Shown piece after piece: positions 37,082 through 46,104 of a stretch of 64,000 nucleotides of DNA; position 1 is the first letter of the stretch; each line of letters starts with the position of its first letter. Origin of the DNA: Chloroflexota bacterium (GTDB lineage Bacteria; Chloroflexota; Chloroflexia; Chloroflexales; Roseiflexaceae); NCBI GenBank assembly GCA_018969485.1, contig JAGWYG010000008.1, forward strand, positions 1 to 64,000, given 5' to 3'. The notes under the pieces are model-generated. The model did no database searches. It was not told the DNA's origin and saw nothing but the letters and a program-made list of their open reading frames with translations. The position numbers were made by a program, and so were the translations under genes.

Positions 37082-37708
37082 GTGATCATCGCACTGGTCG
37101 GCATGTCGGGCGTCGGCAAGAGCACCTGGGCGGCGCGGTTTCACGCGGCCGGCTACCGGCACGTCGATTGTGACGCATTGATCGCCGGCGAGCTGGCGCG
37201 GCAGTACCAGCAGTCGTTCGCCGACCTGAACGCCATCGGCGGCTGGATGGGCATGCCCGACGCGCCGCAGTTCGCCGCACGCGAACGCGCCTACCTCGCC
37301 GCCGAGGCGCATGTCCTCGCGGCGGCGCTCGACGCGCTGGATCACCAGCCGACCGTGATCGACTGCACGGGCAGCGTCGTGTATCTGCCGGACGCCCTGC
37401 TTCACAGCCTGCGGCAGCGTGCCGCCATCGTCTATCTCGCCGAAGGTGCGGCATCGGCGCAGCAGCGCATCGCCGGCTACCTGGCGGCGCCGCGGCCGAT
37501 CGTCTGGGCCGGCGCCTACCAGCCCCAGCCCGGCGAGACGCGCGACCAGTCCATTGCGCGGTGTTTTGCCGAACTGGTGGCCTGGCGCGTGACGCGCTAC
37601 CGGGTGCTGTGCCATCACACCATCGACGAGACGCTGCACCGCGATCCCGCGTGCGGTGTCGCGGGCCTGCTGCGGCAACTCGACGGTGCACCAGGGGGGC
37701 ACTCATGA
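37082..37708 (+). CDS. P-loop NTPase, shikimate-kinase-like
   Basis: 208 residues. Walker A GMSGVGKST (7-15), then DCDALI as in shikimate/gluconate-type kinases, and a C-terminal helical lid region. It lacks the shikimate-specific Arg motif that I could recognise, so the substrate is open. GTG 37082 has GGGAAGG upstream. Its stop overlaps the next ATG (ATGA), placing it in an operon with a glycosyltransferase and a GH57-type enzyme, which suggests phosphorylation of a sugar or related small molecule. Confidence 0.7.
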   Translation: MIIALVGMSGVGKSTWAARFHAAGYRHVDCDALIAGELARQYQQSFADLNAIGGWMGMPDAPQFAARERAYLAAEAHVLAAALDALDHQPTVIDCTGSVVYLPDALLHSLRQRAAIVYLAEGAASAQQRIAGYLAAPRPIVWAGAYQPQPGETRDQSIARCFAELVAWRVTRYRVLCHHTIDETLHRDPACGVAGLLRQLDGAPGGHS

Positions 37709-38463
37709 GCAGCCGCCCGATCCGCCGCCTGGCATCGATCCGCATCTTCGGCGTCCGCATCGACGACGTCGTCGAGGACGAGGTGTTCGCCTGGATCGAT
37801 GACATCATCCGGCGCCGCGAGGTGCGGCGCATCGCCACGGTGAACCCCGAATTCCTGATGGAAGCGCGCGACGATCCGACATTTGCCGCGGTGCTGAACG
37901 CCGCCGACATCGCCACCGCGGACGGCGCCGGCGTCCTGTGGGCGGCACAGCGGCTGGGGCGCCGCCTGCGCGGCCGGGTCACCGGATCCGACCTGACGCT
38001 GCGCATCATCCGCGAGGCGGCGGCGCGGCCCTGGCGGCTGTTTCTGCTGGGCGCCGCGCCCGGCGTGGCCGAGCGCGTGGCCGCGACGGCGGTGAGCCGC
38101 CATCCCGGCGTGGCGATCGTCGGCTGTCATGCCGGTGATCCGGCACCCGAACACGACGATGTGCTGGTCGCGCGCGTGCGCGCGGCACGGCCCGACATCC
38201 TGCTGGTCGCCTACCCGTTCCGCGCCCAGGAGCGCTGGATCGCACGTAACCTGGCGCGGCTGCAGGTGCCGGTCACCATCGGCGTCGGTGGTGCCTTCGA
38301 CTTCATCGCCGGCGTCGTGCCGCGCGCGCCGGCGTGGATGCGGCGCCTGGGCCTCGAGTGGATGTATCGCCTGCTGCAACAACCCTGGCGCTGGCGGCGC
38401 ATCGTGCGCGCGGTGCCGGCGTTCATCATCGCGGTGCTGCGCGCCGCGGCGAGGCCGGCGTGA
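37705..38463 (+). CDS. WecG/TagA/CpsF family glycosyltransferase
   Basis: 252 residues, the family length. Landmarks: TVNPEFLMEARDD near residue 47, ATADGAGVLWAAQRLGRRLRGRVTGSDL, LFLLGAAPGV, and the C-terminal VGGAFDFIAGVVPRAPAWMRRLGLEWMYRL. These enzymes add N-acetylmannosamine-type sugars to lipid-linked intermediates of teichoic acids, enterobacterial common antigen or capsules, at the inner membrane face. Coupled on both sides by stop-start overlaps (ATGA upstream, GTGA downstream). Confidence 0.92.
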   Translation: MSSRPIRRLASIRIFGVRIDDVVEDEVFAWIDDIIRRREVRRIATVNPEFLMEARDDPTFAAVLNAADIATADGAGVLWAAQRLGRRLRGRVTGSDLTLRIIREAAARPWRLFLLGAAPGVAERVAATAVSRHPGVAIVGCHAGDPAPEHDDVLVARVRAARPDILLVAYPFRAQERWIARNLARLQVPVTIGVGGAFDFIAGVVPRAPAWMRRLGLEWMYRLLQQPWRWRRIVRAVPAFIIAVLRAAARPA

Positions 38464-39878
38464 GCGTCGCGCTGGCGCTGGTGCTGACGTGCCATGTGCC
38501 GTTCGTGCGCACGCCCGGGCGCGACATCGTCGGCGAAGAGGCGCTGCACGAGACGATCGCGTGGACGCTCATCCCGACGATCGAGCTGCTCGATGAGCTC
38601 GCGACGATGGGAGTCGACGCACCGGTGACGCTGGCGTGGTCGCCGGTGCTGCTCGAGCAACTCGCCGACGCGGTGGTGCAGAAGCATTTCACGCTGTGGC
38701 TCGACCAGTGGGAGCAGGCGGCGCGGCTGGCGCACGCGCGGGCCGGCGGAGACCGGCATCTGGCCTATCTGTCGCGCTATACGGCCGACTGGGCGCAGAC
38801 GACGCGCATGACGTTCGAGCGCCGGTTCGGCCGCGATCTGGTCGGCGCGCTGCGCCAACTGTGCGTCGGCCAGACGGTCGAACTGCTGGCGATGCCGGCG
38901 CTGGCGACACCGCTGGACCCACGCTGGCCGACGCTCGACCGGCTGCAACTGCGGCTGGGCGTGCACGCCGTCGAGCGCCGGCTGCAGCTGACGCCGCAGG
39001 GCCTGTGGCTGCCCGAGTGCCAGTGGCACCCCGAGTGTGCTGCGGTGGTGCGGTCGACGGGGCTGCGCTACACCGTGATCGATCCGACGAGCCTCGGCGC
39101 TGGCGATCGGCTGACGGGCGCCTGCTGGCTGGTGCCCGGCGCGCTGGCGGCAGTGGCGCGCGACGCCGCGGTCGGTCAGCGCTGCAGTTCGCCGACGCTG
39201 GGGTACCGCGGCGATCCGGTGTATCGCGGCGAGCGGCGCGAGCCACGCTGGGGCCTGCCGACGCTGGCGCGCGACGGCGCGCCGTATGATCCCTTCGATG
39301 CGTTCCAGCGCGCCGCCGAGCATGCCGCCGACTTCGCCGCGTACCTGGGCGCGCTGTCCGCCGGCGACGACGCGCTGGTCGTGCTGCCGCTCGATGCGGC
39401 CGTGTTTGGGCGTGGCTGGTACGAAGGCCCGCACTGGCTGCGCACGCTGCTGATGCACCTCCGCGAACAGCCGGCCGTCCGCCTGACGACGCTGGGGGCG
39501 GCGGTGCCGCCATCCGACTGGCCAGCGCCGGCGCTGCACCCCGGCAGTTGGCGCGCACCGGGCGGTGCCCCGGTCTGGCAGGCGTTCCAGCGCGAACTGG
39601 CCGGCGCCGAGCTGCGCGTGCGCACGCTGGCGCATCAACTCGCCGATATCGCCGGCGAGCGCCAGCGCGCCCTGCTGCAGGGCTGCCGCGAGGTGCTGCT
39701 GGCGCACGGTGCCCCCGACGCCGTGCGCGGCGCGCAGCACCTGCAGGCGTGCCTGTCGTGCTGCGAGCTCGCCGCGCGAGCCTCCTGGAGCGACGATGAT
39801 CGCGTCGCGCTGGAGAGCCTCGAGGAGCGCGATAACCCGTTCGCTGGTCTCGGCGCGCTGACGCCGCTGTTCGGCTGA
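38460..39878 (+). CDS. GH57-type (1,4-alpha-glucan branching enzyme-like) protein
   Basis: 472 residues. GH57 conserved regions can be traced: TCHVPFV (region 1 His), LQLRLGVHAVERRLQ, GLWLPECQWHP with the likely nucleophile Glu186, and LPLDAAVFGRGWYEGP with the likely acid Asp312. Compared with usual GH57 branching enzymes the protein is short and region 2 is diverged. GTG 38460 overlaps the upstream stop. Role is probably alpha-glucan remodelling, or a noncatalytic glycan-linked job with the TagA-type transferase. Confidence 0.75.
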   Translation: MSVALALVLTCHVPFVRTPGRDIVGEEALHETIAWTLIPTIELLDELATMGVDAPVTLAWSPVLLEQLADAVVQKHFTLWLDQWEQAARLAHARAGGDRHLAYLSRYTADWAQTTRMTFERRFGRDLVGALRQLCVGQTVELLAMPALATPLDPRWPTLDRLQLRLGVHAVERRLQLTPQGLWLPECQWHPECAAVVRSTGLRYTVIDPTSLGAGDRLTGACWLVPGALAAVARDAAVGQRCSSPTLGYRGDPVYRGERREPRWGLPTLARDGAPYDPFDAFQRAAEHAADFAAYLGALSAGDDALVVLPLDAAVFGRGWYEGPHWLRTLLMHLREQPAVRLTTLGAAVPPSDWPAPALHPGSWRAPGGAPVWQAFQRELAGAELRVRTLAHQLADIAGERQRALLQGCREVLLAHGAPDAVRGAQHLQACLSCCELAARASWSDDDRVALESLEERDNPFAGLGALTPLFG

Positions 39879-39921
39879 CGGGCCATGCGGCGCCACGCGC
39901 CCGACAGCCCCGCCTGCGCCA

Positions 39922-41055
39922 TCAGGCAGCGCCGTCGCGCCGCGCCGCCTGCCGCTGCTGGTACGTGATCACCGCATGCGCCTCGGCGAGATCCTCGGCG
40001 CTCACCAGGCCGAGATACTGCTCGCCATCATACACCGCCACCACCCGCGTGCCGCGCTCCAGCATCACCTGCCGCGCCTCCTCCAGCGTGGCATTCGACA
40101 CCACGCGCACGATCGTGCGATTCATGATGCCCGCCACGTAGCCGTCCTGGGCGTCGCTGGCCAGCGCCCGGAAGACATCCTCGCGCGTGACGATACCGAT
40201 CGGCCGGCCGCGCTGCAAGACGGCAAAGTCGGGCTGGTAGCTGGTCAGCAGATAATCCACCACCTTGCTCACCCGGTCACCGATGTCGAGGGTCAGCGCA
40301 TACCGGTTGTAGGCATCGCCGACCCGATGGGTCGCCAGCATCGTGCGCACCTGGCCCTCGGCGTTCTCCTGGCCGGCGCCGAGGAAGATGAAGATCGCCA
40401 CCAGCGCCAGCACCAGATTGCCGGTGAGCACGCCGATCACGCCGAACCCGACCGCGAACACCTGGCCGACGAGTGCGGCGATGCGGGTGGCGCGCGGCAT
40501 GCCGATCAGCAGCGCGAGCACGGCGCGCAAGACGCGGCCGCCATCGAGCGGAAATGCCGGAATGAGGTTGAACAGCACCAGCGAGATGTTGGCCTGCAGC
40601 AGCCAGAAGATCAGGCCCTCCAGCGATGGGCTCGGGAATGTGCCACCCTGAAGCTGCAGCGCCGCCAGATCGACGACGCCGAGGGCGTAGGCGGTGCCGG
40701 TCGCCAGCGCCAGCGCGACGGCGATCACCACGTTCACCAGCGGCCCGGCGATGGCGATGATCAGCTCGTGCCACGGGTTGCTCGGATTGCGCGCGAGGAA
40801 TGCGACGCCGCCGAGCGGCAGCAGCACGATCTCGCGCACCGGGATGCCGAAACGCTGCGCTGCGATGCTGTGGCCGAGCTCGTGCAGCGTGACGCAGGTG
40901 AACAGCAGGATCATCAGCAGCATGCCGAACAACGCGCCGACCGGCCCGTCGCCGAGCCAGCCGCCATAGGCGCCGAGCGCCAGGATCAGCGCAAAGGTGA
41001 GATGGACGCGGATGTCGATCCCGGCAATCCGCGCGATGCGAAATGACCATCCCAT
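39922..41055 (-). CDS. Site-2-protease-like M50 metalloprotease with two CBS domains
   Basis: 377 residues. Zinc motif HELGH (His58, Glu59, His62) in a membrane helix and the third ligand in PAFPLDGGRV; about six hydrophobic segments, then a CBS pair (about 245-365: YALTLDIGDRVSKVVDYLLTS, IGIVTREDV, then VSNATLEEARQVML, LGLVSAEDL). Cleaves membrane-bound substrates; CBS pairs sense adenosyl ligands. The family start is MGWSFRI (ATG 41055), which lacks a clear site; in-frame GTG 41139 has GGAGG 6 bases upstream and would add 28 residues. Confidence 0.9.
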   Translation of the reverse strand: MGWSFRIARIAGIDIRVHLTFALILALGAYGGWLGDGPVGALFGMLLMILLFTCVTLHELGHSIAAQRFGIPVREIVLLPLGGVAFLARNPSNPWHELIIAIAGPLVNVVIAVALALATGTAYALGVVDLAALQLQGGTFPSPSLEGLIFWLLQANISLVLFNLIPAFPLDGGRVLRAVLALLIGMPRATRIAALVGQVFAVGFGVIGVLTGNLVLALVAIFIFLGAGQENAEGQVRTMLATHRVGDAYNRYALTLDIGDRVSKVVDYLLTSYQPDFAVLQRGRPIGIVTREDVFRALASDAQDGYVAGIMNRTIVRVVSNATLEEARQVMLERGTRVVAVYDGEQYLGLVSAEDLAEAHAVITYQQRQAARRDGAA

Positions 41056-41649
41056 GCGATATGGCCGTCTGGTGCGCGGCAGTGTCGTGACGCGCAGGGA
41101 CGACGCTGCTCCTTTCTGCTCGTTGTCGATGTACACCACCAGATGCCTCCAGCATACCACTGATCCATACGGATCGGGGGTGGCAGTGGTTTGCGGCTGG
41201 TAGGGCGCCGTCAGTGGGCCGCGGAGTTCCTGCAGGCATGGTGGGGCGACCCTGGCGGTCGCCCGTGGCGGACGCATGCATCACGACCGTGGTACGACAG
41301 CAGGTTCGGCTCGCTACAGCCTGGCCAACCTGCGGCGGCCCGAGGCGAATGCCGCGCAGTAGGAGACGCACGCACGGCTCGCACGACGTACGGAGGTCGC
41401 GTTGGGCGACGATCGCAGCCAGATGCCGACGGGGCGCGCAGCGCAGACACGCGGCCCGCCGCTGCCTGGCGTGCTGGCCGCGTGGCGCCGGAGTGGCTGG
41501 CGCGCTGGTCATGGCGGCCCGCTGCACCAGCGTCGACCGACGCTGGCCGCGCCCGGTGCGGCTGGCGCCGGCCGGCGGCCACGGCGTCGCCGTGGTACAA
41601 TCAGCGGGCGCCGGGTGTCGGCGCGGGCCGCAGCGCGAGGGCGATCCGC
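41056..41649. other. 594-bp divergent gap without a supported gene
   Basis: Contains a minus-strand extended -10-like TGGTATGCT, an inverted repeat at 41244-41264 and a plus-strand extended -10 TGGTACAAT (TACAAT 41596-41601) about 48 bases before the methyltransferase ATG. Open frames here lack codon bias of real genes. Confidence 0.4.
41244..41264. repeat. REP-like inverted repeat
   Basis: GGGCGACC (41244-41251) and GGTCGCCC (41257-41264) form a perfect 8-bp inverted repeat around CTGGC. Its form recalls interspersed palindromes in Chloroflexota intergenic regions, but only one copy is seen here. Confidence 0.4.
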
Positions 41650-43200
41650 ATGGATGCATACGACGAGGTGCCCTATCCCGACAGCACCGTGCCCGAGACG
41701 TACCCGCCGCAGATCGCCGCGGTGGCGACGCTGCTCGGCGTCGAGCCGCCGGCGCCCGCCACGGCGCGCGTGCTCGAGATCGGCTGCGCCGCGGGCGGCA
41801 ACCTGCTGCCGATGGCGGCGCGCCTGCCCGACGCGACGTTCGTCGGCATCGACCGGTCCGCACGGCAGGTGGCCCGCGCCCAGGCGCACATCGCCGCGCT
41901 CGGCCTCGCCAACGTGCAGGTCAGCTGCCTCGACCTGTGCGATGCGCCGGCTGACTGGGGCTCGTTCGACTACATCATCGTCCACGGGGTGTATTCATGG
42001 GTGCCGGCGGCGGTGCGTGATGCGCTGATGGCGCTGGTCGGCCGCCATCTCAGCGAGGCGGGCATCGCATACATCAGCTACAACACGCTGCCCGGCTGGC
42101 ATCTGCACGGCGCGATCCGCGAGCTGATGCTGCATCATGGCCGCGACGCCACCACGCCCGCCGAGCGCGTCGTCGCCGCCCAGGAGGTGATCGAGCTTCT
42201 CACGCGGCATCAGGGCGATACGAGCGATCCGTGCTACCGGGTGCTCGGGCTGTACGCGCGGCGCCTGCAGCAGATCCTGACCCGCCTGGGCGATGATGCG
42301 GCGGCCTATCTGCTGCACGATCACCTGGAGGCGGTGAACGACCCGGTGTACGTCAGCGCGTTCATGGCGCATGCCGCCAGCCACGGGCTGCACTACCTCG
42401 GCGATGCCCATTTCCCCAGCCTGTTCCCCGGCGGCATTCCGCGCAGCGCGCTCGACCACGTGGCCGAGCTGTCGGGCGACGCAGCCGACACCGAGCTGTT
42501 CCTCGACGTGCTGCGCGGCGCGACGTTTCGCCAGAGCCTGCTGCGGCGCGCTGCGCAGGCGCCCGGGCGGCGCATCACGCCCGAGCGGCTGATGGGGCTG
42601 ACCATCAGCTCGCGGGCGGTGGCCATCGAGGCCGACGATGCGGCGCCGGGTGCGGTGCGGTTTGGCGTCAGCAGCGGCGCCAGCTTCGATGCGCTCGACG
42701 CGGTGTCGCAGGCTGGCATGCGGCTGCTGTCGGCCTGCTGGCCGGCGGCGCTGCCGTTCGACGAGCTGTTCGCGCAGGCGTGCCGCGCAGCCGGGCTGAC
42801 GCCCGATGCTGCCGCGCGGCGCTCGCTGGCGGCGACGCTGCTGGTGGCGGCATCGCGCAGCACCAGCCTGGTGACGCTGCGGCTCGGCGCGACGCCGGTG
42901 GCGGCGGCTCCCGGCACGGCGCCGCTGGTCGATCCGCTGGTGCGCTGGCAGGCCAGCCGCGGCGCCGAGGTCACCAATCGCTATCACGAGGTGCTGGATC
43001 TGGATCCACTCGGCCAGGCGTTGTGCCAGTCCTGCGATGGCCGACACAGCATTGCGGCGCTCGAGCACCTGGTGGCCGGGTGGCTGGCCGCCGGCGCGCT
43101 GCCGGCGCTCGAGCCGGGCATCGGCATCGCCGAAGCGGTCGCGCGCCAGCTGCGGCGCTGTGCGCTGGCGGCGCTGCTCGTGCCACAGGAGGATCCATGA
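41650..43200 (+). CDS. Class I SAM methyltransferase with methyltransferase regulatory domain
   Basis: 516 residues. N-terminal methyltransferase domain with motif I VLEIGCAAGGNLLPMA (about 41-56), the acidic VGIDRSARQ loop and YIIVHGVYSWVP. Residues about 220-300 match the predicted methyltransferase regulatory domain (HYLGDAHFPSLFP and around); the C-terminal region is winged-helix-like. These proteins are seen as protein-lysine-type or unknown methyltransferases. Its stop overlaps the tsaD ATG (ATGA), so it is in an operon with the tRNA t6A enzyme, though a direct role in tRNA modification is not implied. Confidence 0.82.
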   Translation: MDAYDEVPYPDSTVPETYPPQIAAVATLLGVEPPAPATARVLEIGCAAGGNLLPMAARLPDATFVGIDRSARQVARAQAHIAALGLANVQVSCLDLCDAPADWGSFDYIIVHGVYSWVPAAVRDALMALVGRHLSEAGIAYISYNTLPGWHLHGAIRELMLHHGRDATTPAERVVAAQEVIELLTRHQGDTSDPCYRVLGLYARRLQQILTRLGDDAAAYLLHDHLEAVNDPVYVSAFMAHAASHGLHYLGDAHFPSLFPGGIPRSALDHVAELSGDAADTELFLDVLRGATFRQSLLRRAAQAPGRRITPERLMGLTISSRAVAIEADDAAPGAVRFGVSSGASFDALDAVSQAGMRLLSACWPAALPFDELFAQACRAAGLTPDAAARRSLAATLLVAASRSTSLVTLRLGATPVAAAPGTAPLVDPLVRWQASRGAEVTNRYHEVLDLDPLGQALCQSCDGRHSIAALEHLVAGWLAAGALPALEPGIGIAEAVARQLRRCALAALLVPQEDP

Positions 43201-44225
43201 GCCTCAGTCCGGCGCTGCGCACCATCCTGGCGCTCGAGACGTCGTGCGACGAGACGGCGGCGGCGGTCGTGCGCGACGGCCGCGTGATCGTGTCGAATGT
43301 CGTCGCGTCGCAGATCGACATCCACCGCCGCTTCGGCGGGGTGGTTCCCGAGGTGGCGTCGCGGCAGCACATCCTGGCGCTCGACGCGGTGGTGCGGGCG
43401 GCATTGGCGCCGCTGGAGGCGGGCTGGTCGGCGATCGATGCGGTGGCGGCGACGCGGGGCCCGGGGCTGGCCGGTGCGCTGCTGACCGGCCTGCATGCTG
43501 CCAAGGGGCTGGCATGGGCGCGTGGCCTGCCGCTGATCGCCGTCAACCACGTGGAGGCGCATGTCTATGCCAGCTGGCTCGATGATGGCAGCGGGCGCGA
43601 ACCGCCGCGGCCACCGCTGGTGGTGCTGATCGTGTCGGGCGGACACACGCTGCTGGCGCATCTGGCCGATGCGGGCGCGCTGCAGGTGCTGGGCCAGACG
43701 CGCGATGACGCGGCGGGCGAGGCGTTCGACAAGGTCGCGCGGCTGCTGGGCCTGGGGTTTCCCGGCGGGCCAGCCATCGAGCGGGCGGCCCGCAGCGCGA
43801 CGGGCGCGGCGCCGCTGCCGCGCGCCTGGCTGCGCGAGAGCGACGACTTCTCGTTCAGCGGCCTGAAGACGGCGGTGCTGCACCAGGTGCGCGCTGCCGG
43901 CCCGACGCTCGACGACGCGCAGCGCGCCGGGCTGGCCGCCGCGTTCCAGGAGTCGGTGGTCGATGTGCTGGTGCGCAAGACGTGCGATGCGGCGCGGCGG
44001 CTGGCGGTCGGCGGCATCGTGCTGGCGGGTGGCGTGGCAGCCAATCAGCGGCTGCGCGCGGCGCTGCTGGCCCAGGCGCCGGTGCCGGTCTGGATTCCAC
44101 CGCTGGCGCTGTGTACCGACAACGCGGCGATGATCGCGGCGGCGGCGTTCTGGCGCCAGGCGCCCGGCCTGGCCCACGGTCTGGCGTGCGATGTGGCGCC
44201 GACACTGCGGCTGGGCCAGGTGTGA
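43197..44225 (+). CDS. tsaD: tRNA N6-adenosine threonylcarbamoyltransferase TsaD
   Basis: 342 residues, standard length. LALETSCDETAAAVV at the start, the metal motif NHVEAHVYASW, VSGGHTLLA, and DFSFSGLKTAV plus the C-terminal LAGGVAANQRLR of the ASKHA fold. Transfers the threonylcarbamoyl group to A37 of ANN-decoding tRNAs, with TsaB/TsaE encoded elsewhere. Start overlaps the upstream stop; the stop shares a base with the next ATG. Confidence 0.97.
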   Translation: MSLSPALRTILALETSCDETAAAVVRDGRVIVSNVVASQIDIHRRFGGVVPEVASRQHILALDAVVRAALAPLEAGWSAIDAVAATRGPGLAGALLTGLHAAKGLAWARGLPLIAVNHVEAHVYASWLDDGSGREPPRPPLVVLIVSGGHTLLAHLADAGALQVLGQTRDDAAGEAFDKVARLLGLGFPGGPAIERAARSATGAAPLPRAWLRESDDFSFSGLKTAVLHQVRAAGPTLDDAQRAGLAAAFQESVVDVLVRKTCDAARRLAVGGIVLAGGVAANQRLRAALLAQAPVPVWIPPLALCTDNAAMIAAAAFWRQAPGLAHGLACDVAPTLRLGQV

Positions 44226-45562
44226 TGATGCGACGCGTCGCCGTGGCGTGTGCGATGGCGCTGGCGGGAGCGCTGGCCGTCTGGCTGGCGTACGGCGCGC
44301 TGCCGGCGCGTGGCTTCGCCGCCGACGACTTCGAGTGGCTGCTGCGCGCCCGGCTCGCCGAGCCGGCCGCGCTGTGGGCCGCGGCGTTCGATCCGGCGCA
44401 GACGCATTTTTTCCGGCCGGTGATGTGGTTCTGGTTTGCCGGCTGGTGGCGGGTGTTCGGCGCGGATCCGCCGGGCTGGCATCTCGTGTCGCTGCTGCTG
44501 TGGCTGGCGGCCGGTGCGCTGCTGGCGCTGCTGGTGTGGCGCCTGACGCGCGATGGCGCTGCGGCGCTGCTGGCGCTGCTGGCGCTGCTGGTGCATCCCG
44601 CGCCGTTCGAGGCGGTGGTCTGGATCTCGGCCCAGAGCGACCTGATCCTGCTGGGCCTCGCGCTGGTGAGCCTGCATCTGTGGCTGACGCCCGGGTGGCT
44701 GGCGGCGGGCGGTGCGCTGCTGGCGGTGGCGCTGGGCTTGCTCACCAAGGAGAGTGGCGCGTCGCTGGCGCTGGCGCTGCCGGTCGCCAGCCTGCTGCGC
44801 GACGGCGCGCTGCCGCGCGGCCGCACTGCCGGCCTGGTGGTGCTGGGGCTGCTGTATGGTGCGGTGCAGCTCTGGTTTGTGCGCCAGAACGAGCTAGTGG
44901 CTGCCAGCCAGTATGCTATCGGCTGGCACATCCCTGCCAATCTGGCGCGCGGCCTGGCGCTGCTGGTGGCGCCGCTGCCGGGCACGGTGGCCGCCGATGC
45001 CGCATGGCTGGTGGTGCTCGGCGGCGTGCTGGCGCTGCTGCTGGCGGGTGCCGCCTGGCGTCGGCCGGCCTGGCGCGGCGTCGGCGTGGTGCTGGCGGGC
45101 GTGCTGCTGCCGGCCGCGCCGTTCGTCTCGCCGCCGGATTCGCGCTACCTGGCGCTGGCAGTGGCCTGCGCGGCGGGAGTGGCAGCATGGCAATGGCGCA
45201 CCGTCGCGCCGCGCTGGCGGCGGCTGGCGTGGCTGCTCGTGGCGCTGGCCTGCATCGGCGCCACGCTCGAGATCCGGCAGCGCGAGGCAGCCTTCGCGGC
45301 CGGCGCCGCGCCAGGGCACGCGCTCTATCTGCTGGCGCGCGACACCTGCGCCGGGCCGGCGCTCAACCGTGCGTTGATCATCGACCCGCCGGTCGCGGCG
45401 CCACATGCCCGCGCGGCGGTGCGCCTGGCCTGCGGCGAACGCCCGCGCCCGATCGTGCTGGGTGCGGCCGAGGTCGCCGACGAGCTGCGCAGCAATACGA
45501 TCGTGATCGCCTTCCGCAGCGGTACGCCGCAGATCGTCGAACGAACCGGCCCGCCGCGCTGA
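44225..45562 (+). CDS. Polytopic membrane protein, glycosyltransferase (GT-C)-like
   Basis: 445 residues with about nine hydrophobic segments. An early loop FAADDFEWLLRARLAEPAALW has the two acidic residues common to GT-C proteins, and FDPAQTHFFRPVMWFWF follows as in O-mannosyltransferase-like Chloroflexota proteins. The C-terminal about 120 residues are soluble. Coupled to tsaD (TGATG). Function not known; the GT-C label is an inference from topology and the acidic loop. Confidence 0.6.
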   Translation: MMRRVAVACAMALAGALAVWLAYGALPARGFAADDFEWLLRARLAEPAALWAAAFDPAQTHFFRPVMWFWFAGWWRVFGADPPGWHLVSLLLWLAAGALLALLVWRLTRDGAAALLALLALLVHPAPFEAVVWISAQSDLILLGLALVSLHLWLTPGWLAAGGALLAVALGLLTKESGASLALALPVASLLRDGALPRGRTAGLVVLGLLYGAVQLWFVRQNELVAASQYAIGWHIPANLARGLALLVAPLPGTVAADAAWLVVLGGVLALLLAGAAWRRPAWRGVGVVLAGVLLPAAPFVSPPDSRYLALAVACAAGVAAWQWRTVAPRWRRLAWLLVALACIGATLEIRQREAAFAAGAAPGHALYLLARDTCAGPALNRALIIDPPVAAPHARAAVRLACGERPRPIVLGAAEVADELRSNTIVIAFRSGTPQIVERTGPPR

Positions 45563-45592
45563 CCGCGCGCCGCGCCCGCACGGCGCTGCCCG

Positions 45593-46048
45593 TCAGTTGA
45601 GGCCGATGCCGCGTGCCATCGCCGGCGCGACCAGCAGGATCAGTACGAGCCCGCCGAGTTGCAGGTTGAGGACGAGGCGGATACGGCGCGCTTCGTCGCC
45701 CGGCACCACCAGCGGCTGGTCATCGGCCGGCACGCGCCAGCGCAGGAACGCGACCGTCGGGATGATCGAGAGCAGGCCTACGGCGACGAACAGCGCCGTC
45801 TTCACCCAGAACAGCGGGCTGTTGATGTAGAAATCGGCGCCTTTGGCGAAGTAGATCACCCGTAGCACGCCCGCCACCAGCATCACCGCCGCCGAGATGC
45901 CATACCACAGATCGACGCGCTGGATGCGGCGTGCGACGACCGCCGGCATGGTCGCCCGGAACGAGATCCACTCGTAGACCAGGCACGCGGTCAGCGTGAA
46001 TGCCGCCAGGTGATGAAGACTGGCCATCAGCGAGTTCAGCCAGAACAT
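45593..46048 (-). CDS. DUF2214 family membrane protein
   Basis: 151 residues with four hydrophobic helices. MASLHHLAAFTLTACLVYEW, RVDLWYGISAAVMLVAGVLRV and FAKGADFYINSPLFWVKTALF match the DUF2214 family. Role unknown. ATG 46048 has AGGAGGG upstream; the DUF4188 gene ends 56 bases before it, so it probably completes the tetR operon. Confidence 0.85.
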   Translation of the reverse strand: MFWLNSLMASLHHLAAFTLTACLVYEWISFRATMPAVVARRIQRVDLWYGISAAVMLVAGVLRVIYFAKGADFYINSPLFWVKTALFVAVGLLSIIPTVAFLRWRVPADDQPLVVPGDEARRIRLVLNLQLGGLVLILLVAPAMARGIGLN

Positions 46049-46104
46049 GCGCCCTCCTGTGCTGTGCAATGCGATTCGTGCGGTGCGCGCCGGCCACGGC
46101 GCGT

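Noticed and set aside
41056-41139. Upstream GTG start (41139) for the M50 protease
   Set aside because: It has a good GGAGG, but the extra 28 residues are not family-like, and an extended -10-like sequence overlaps the site; kept as an alternative.
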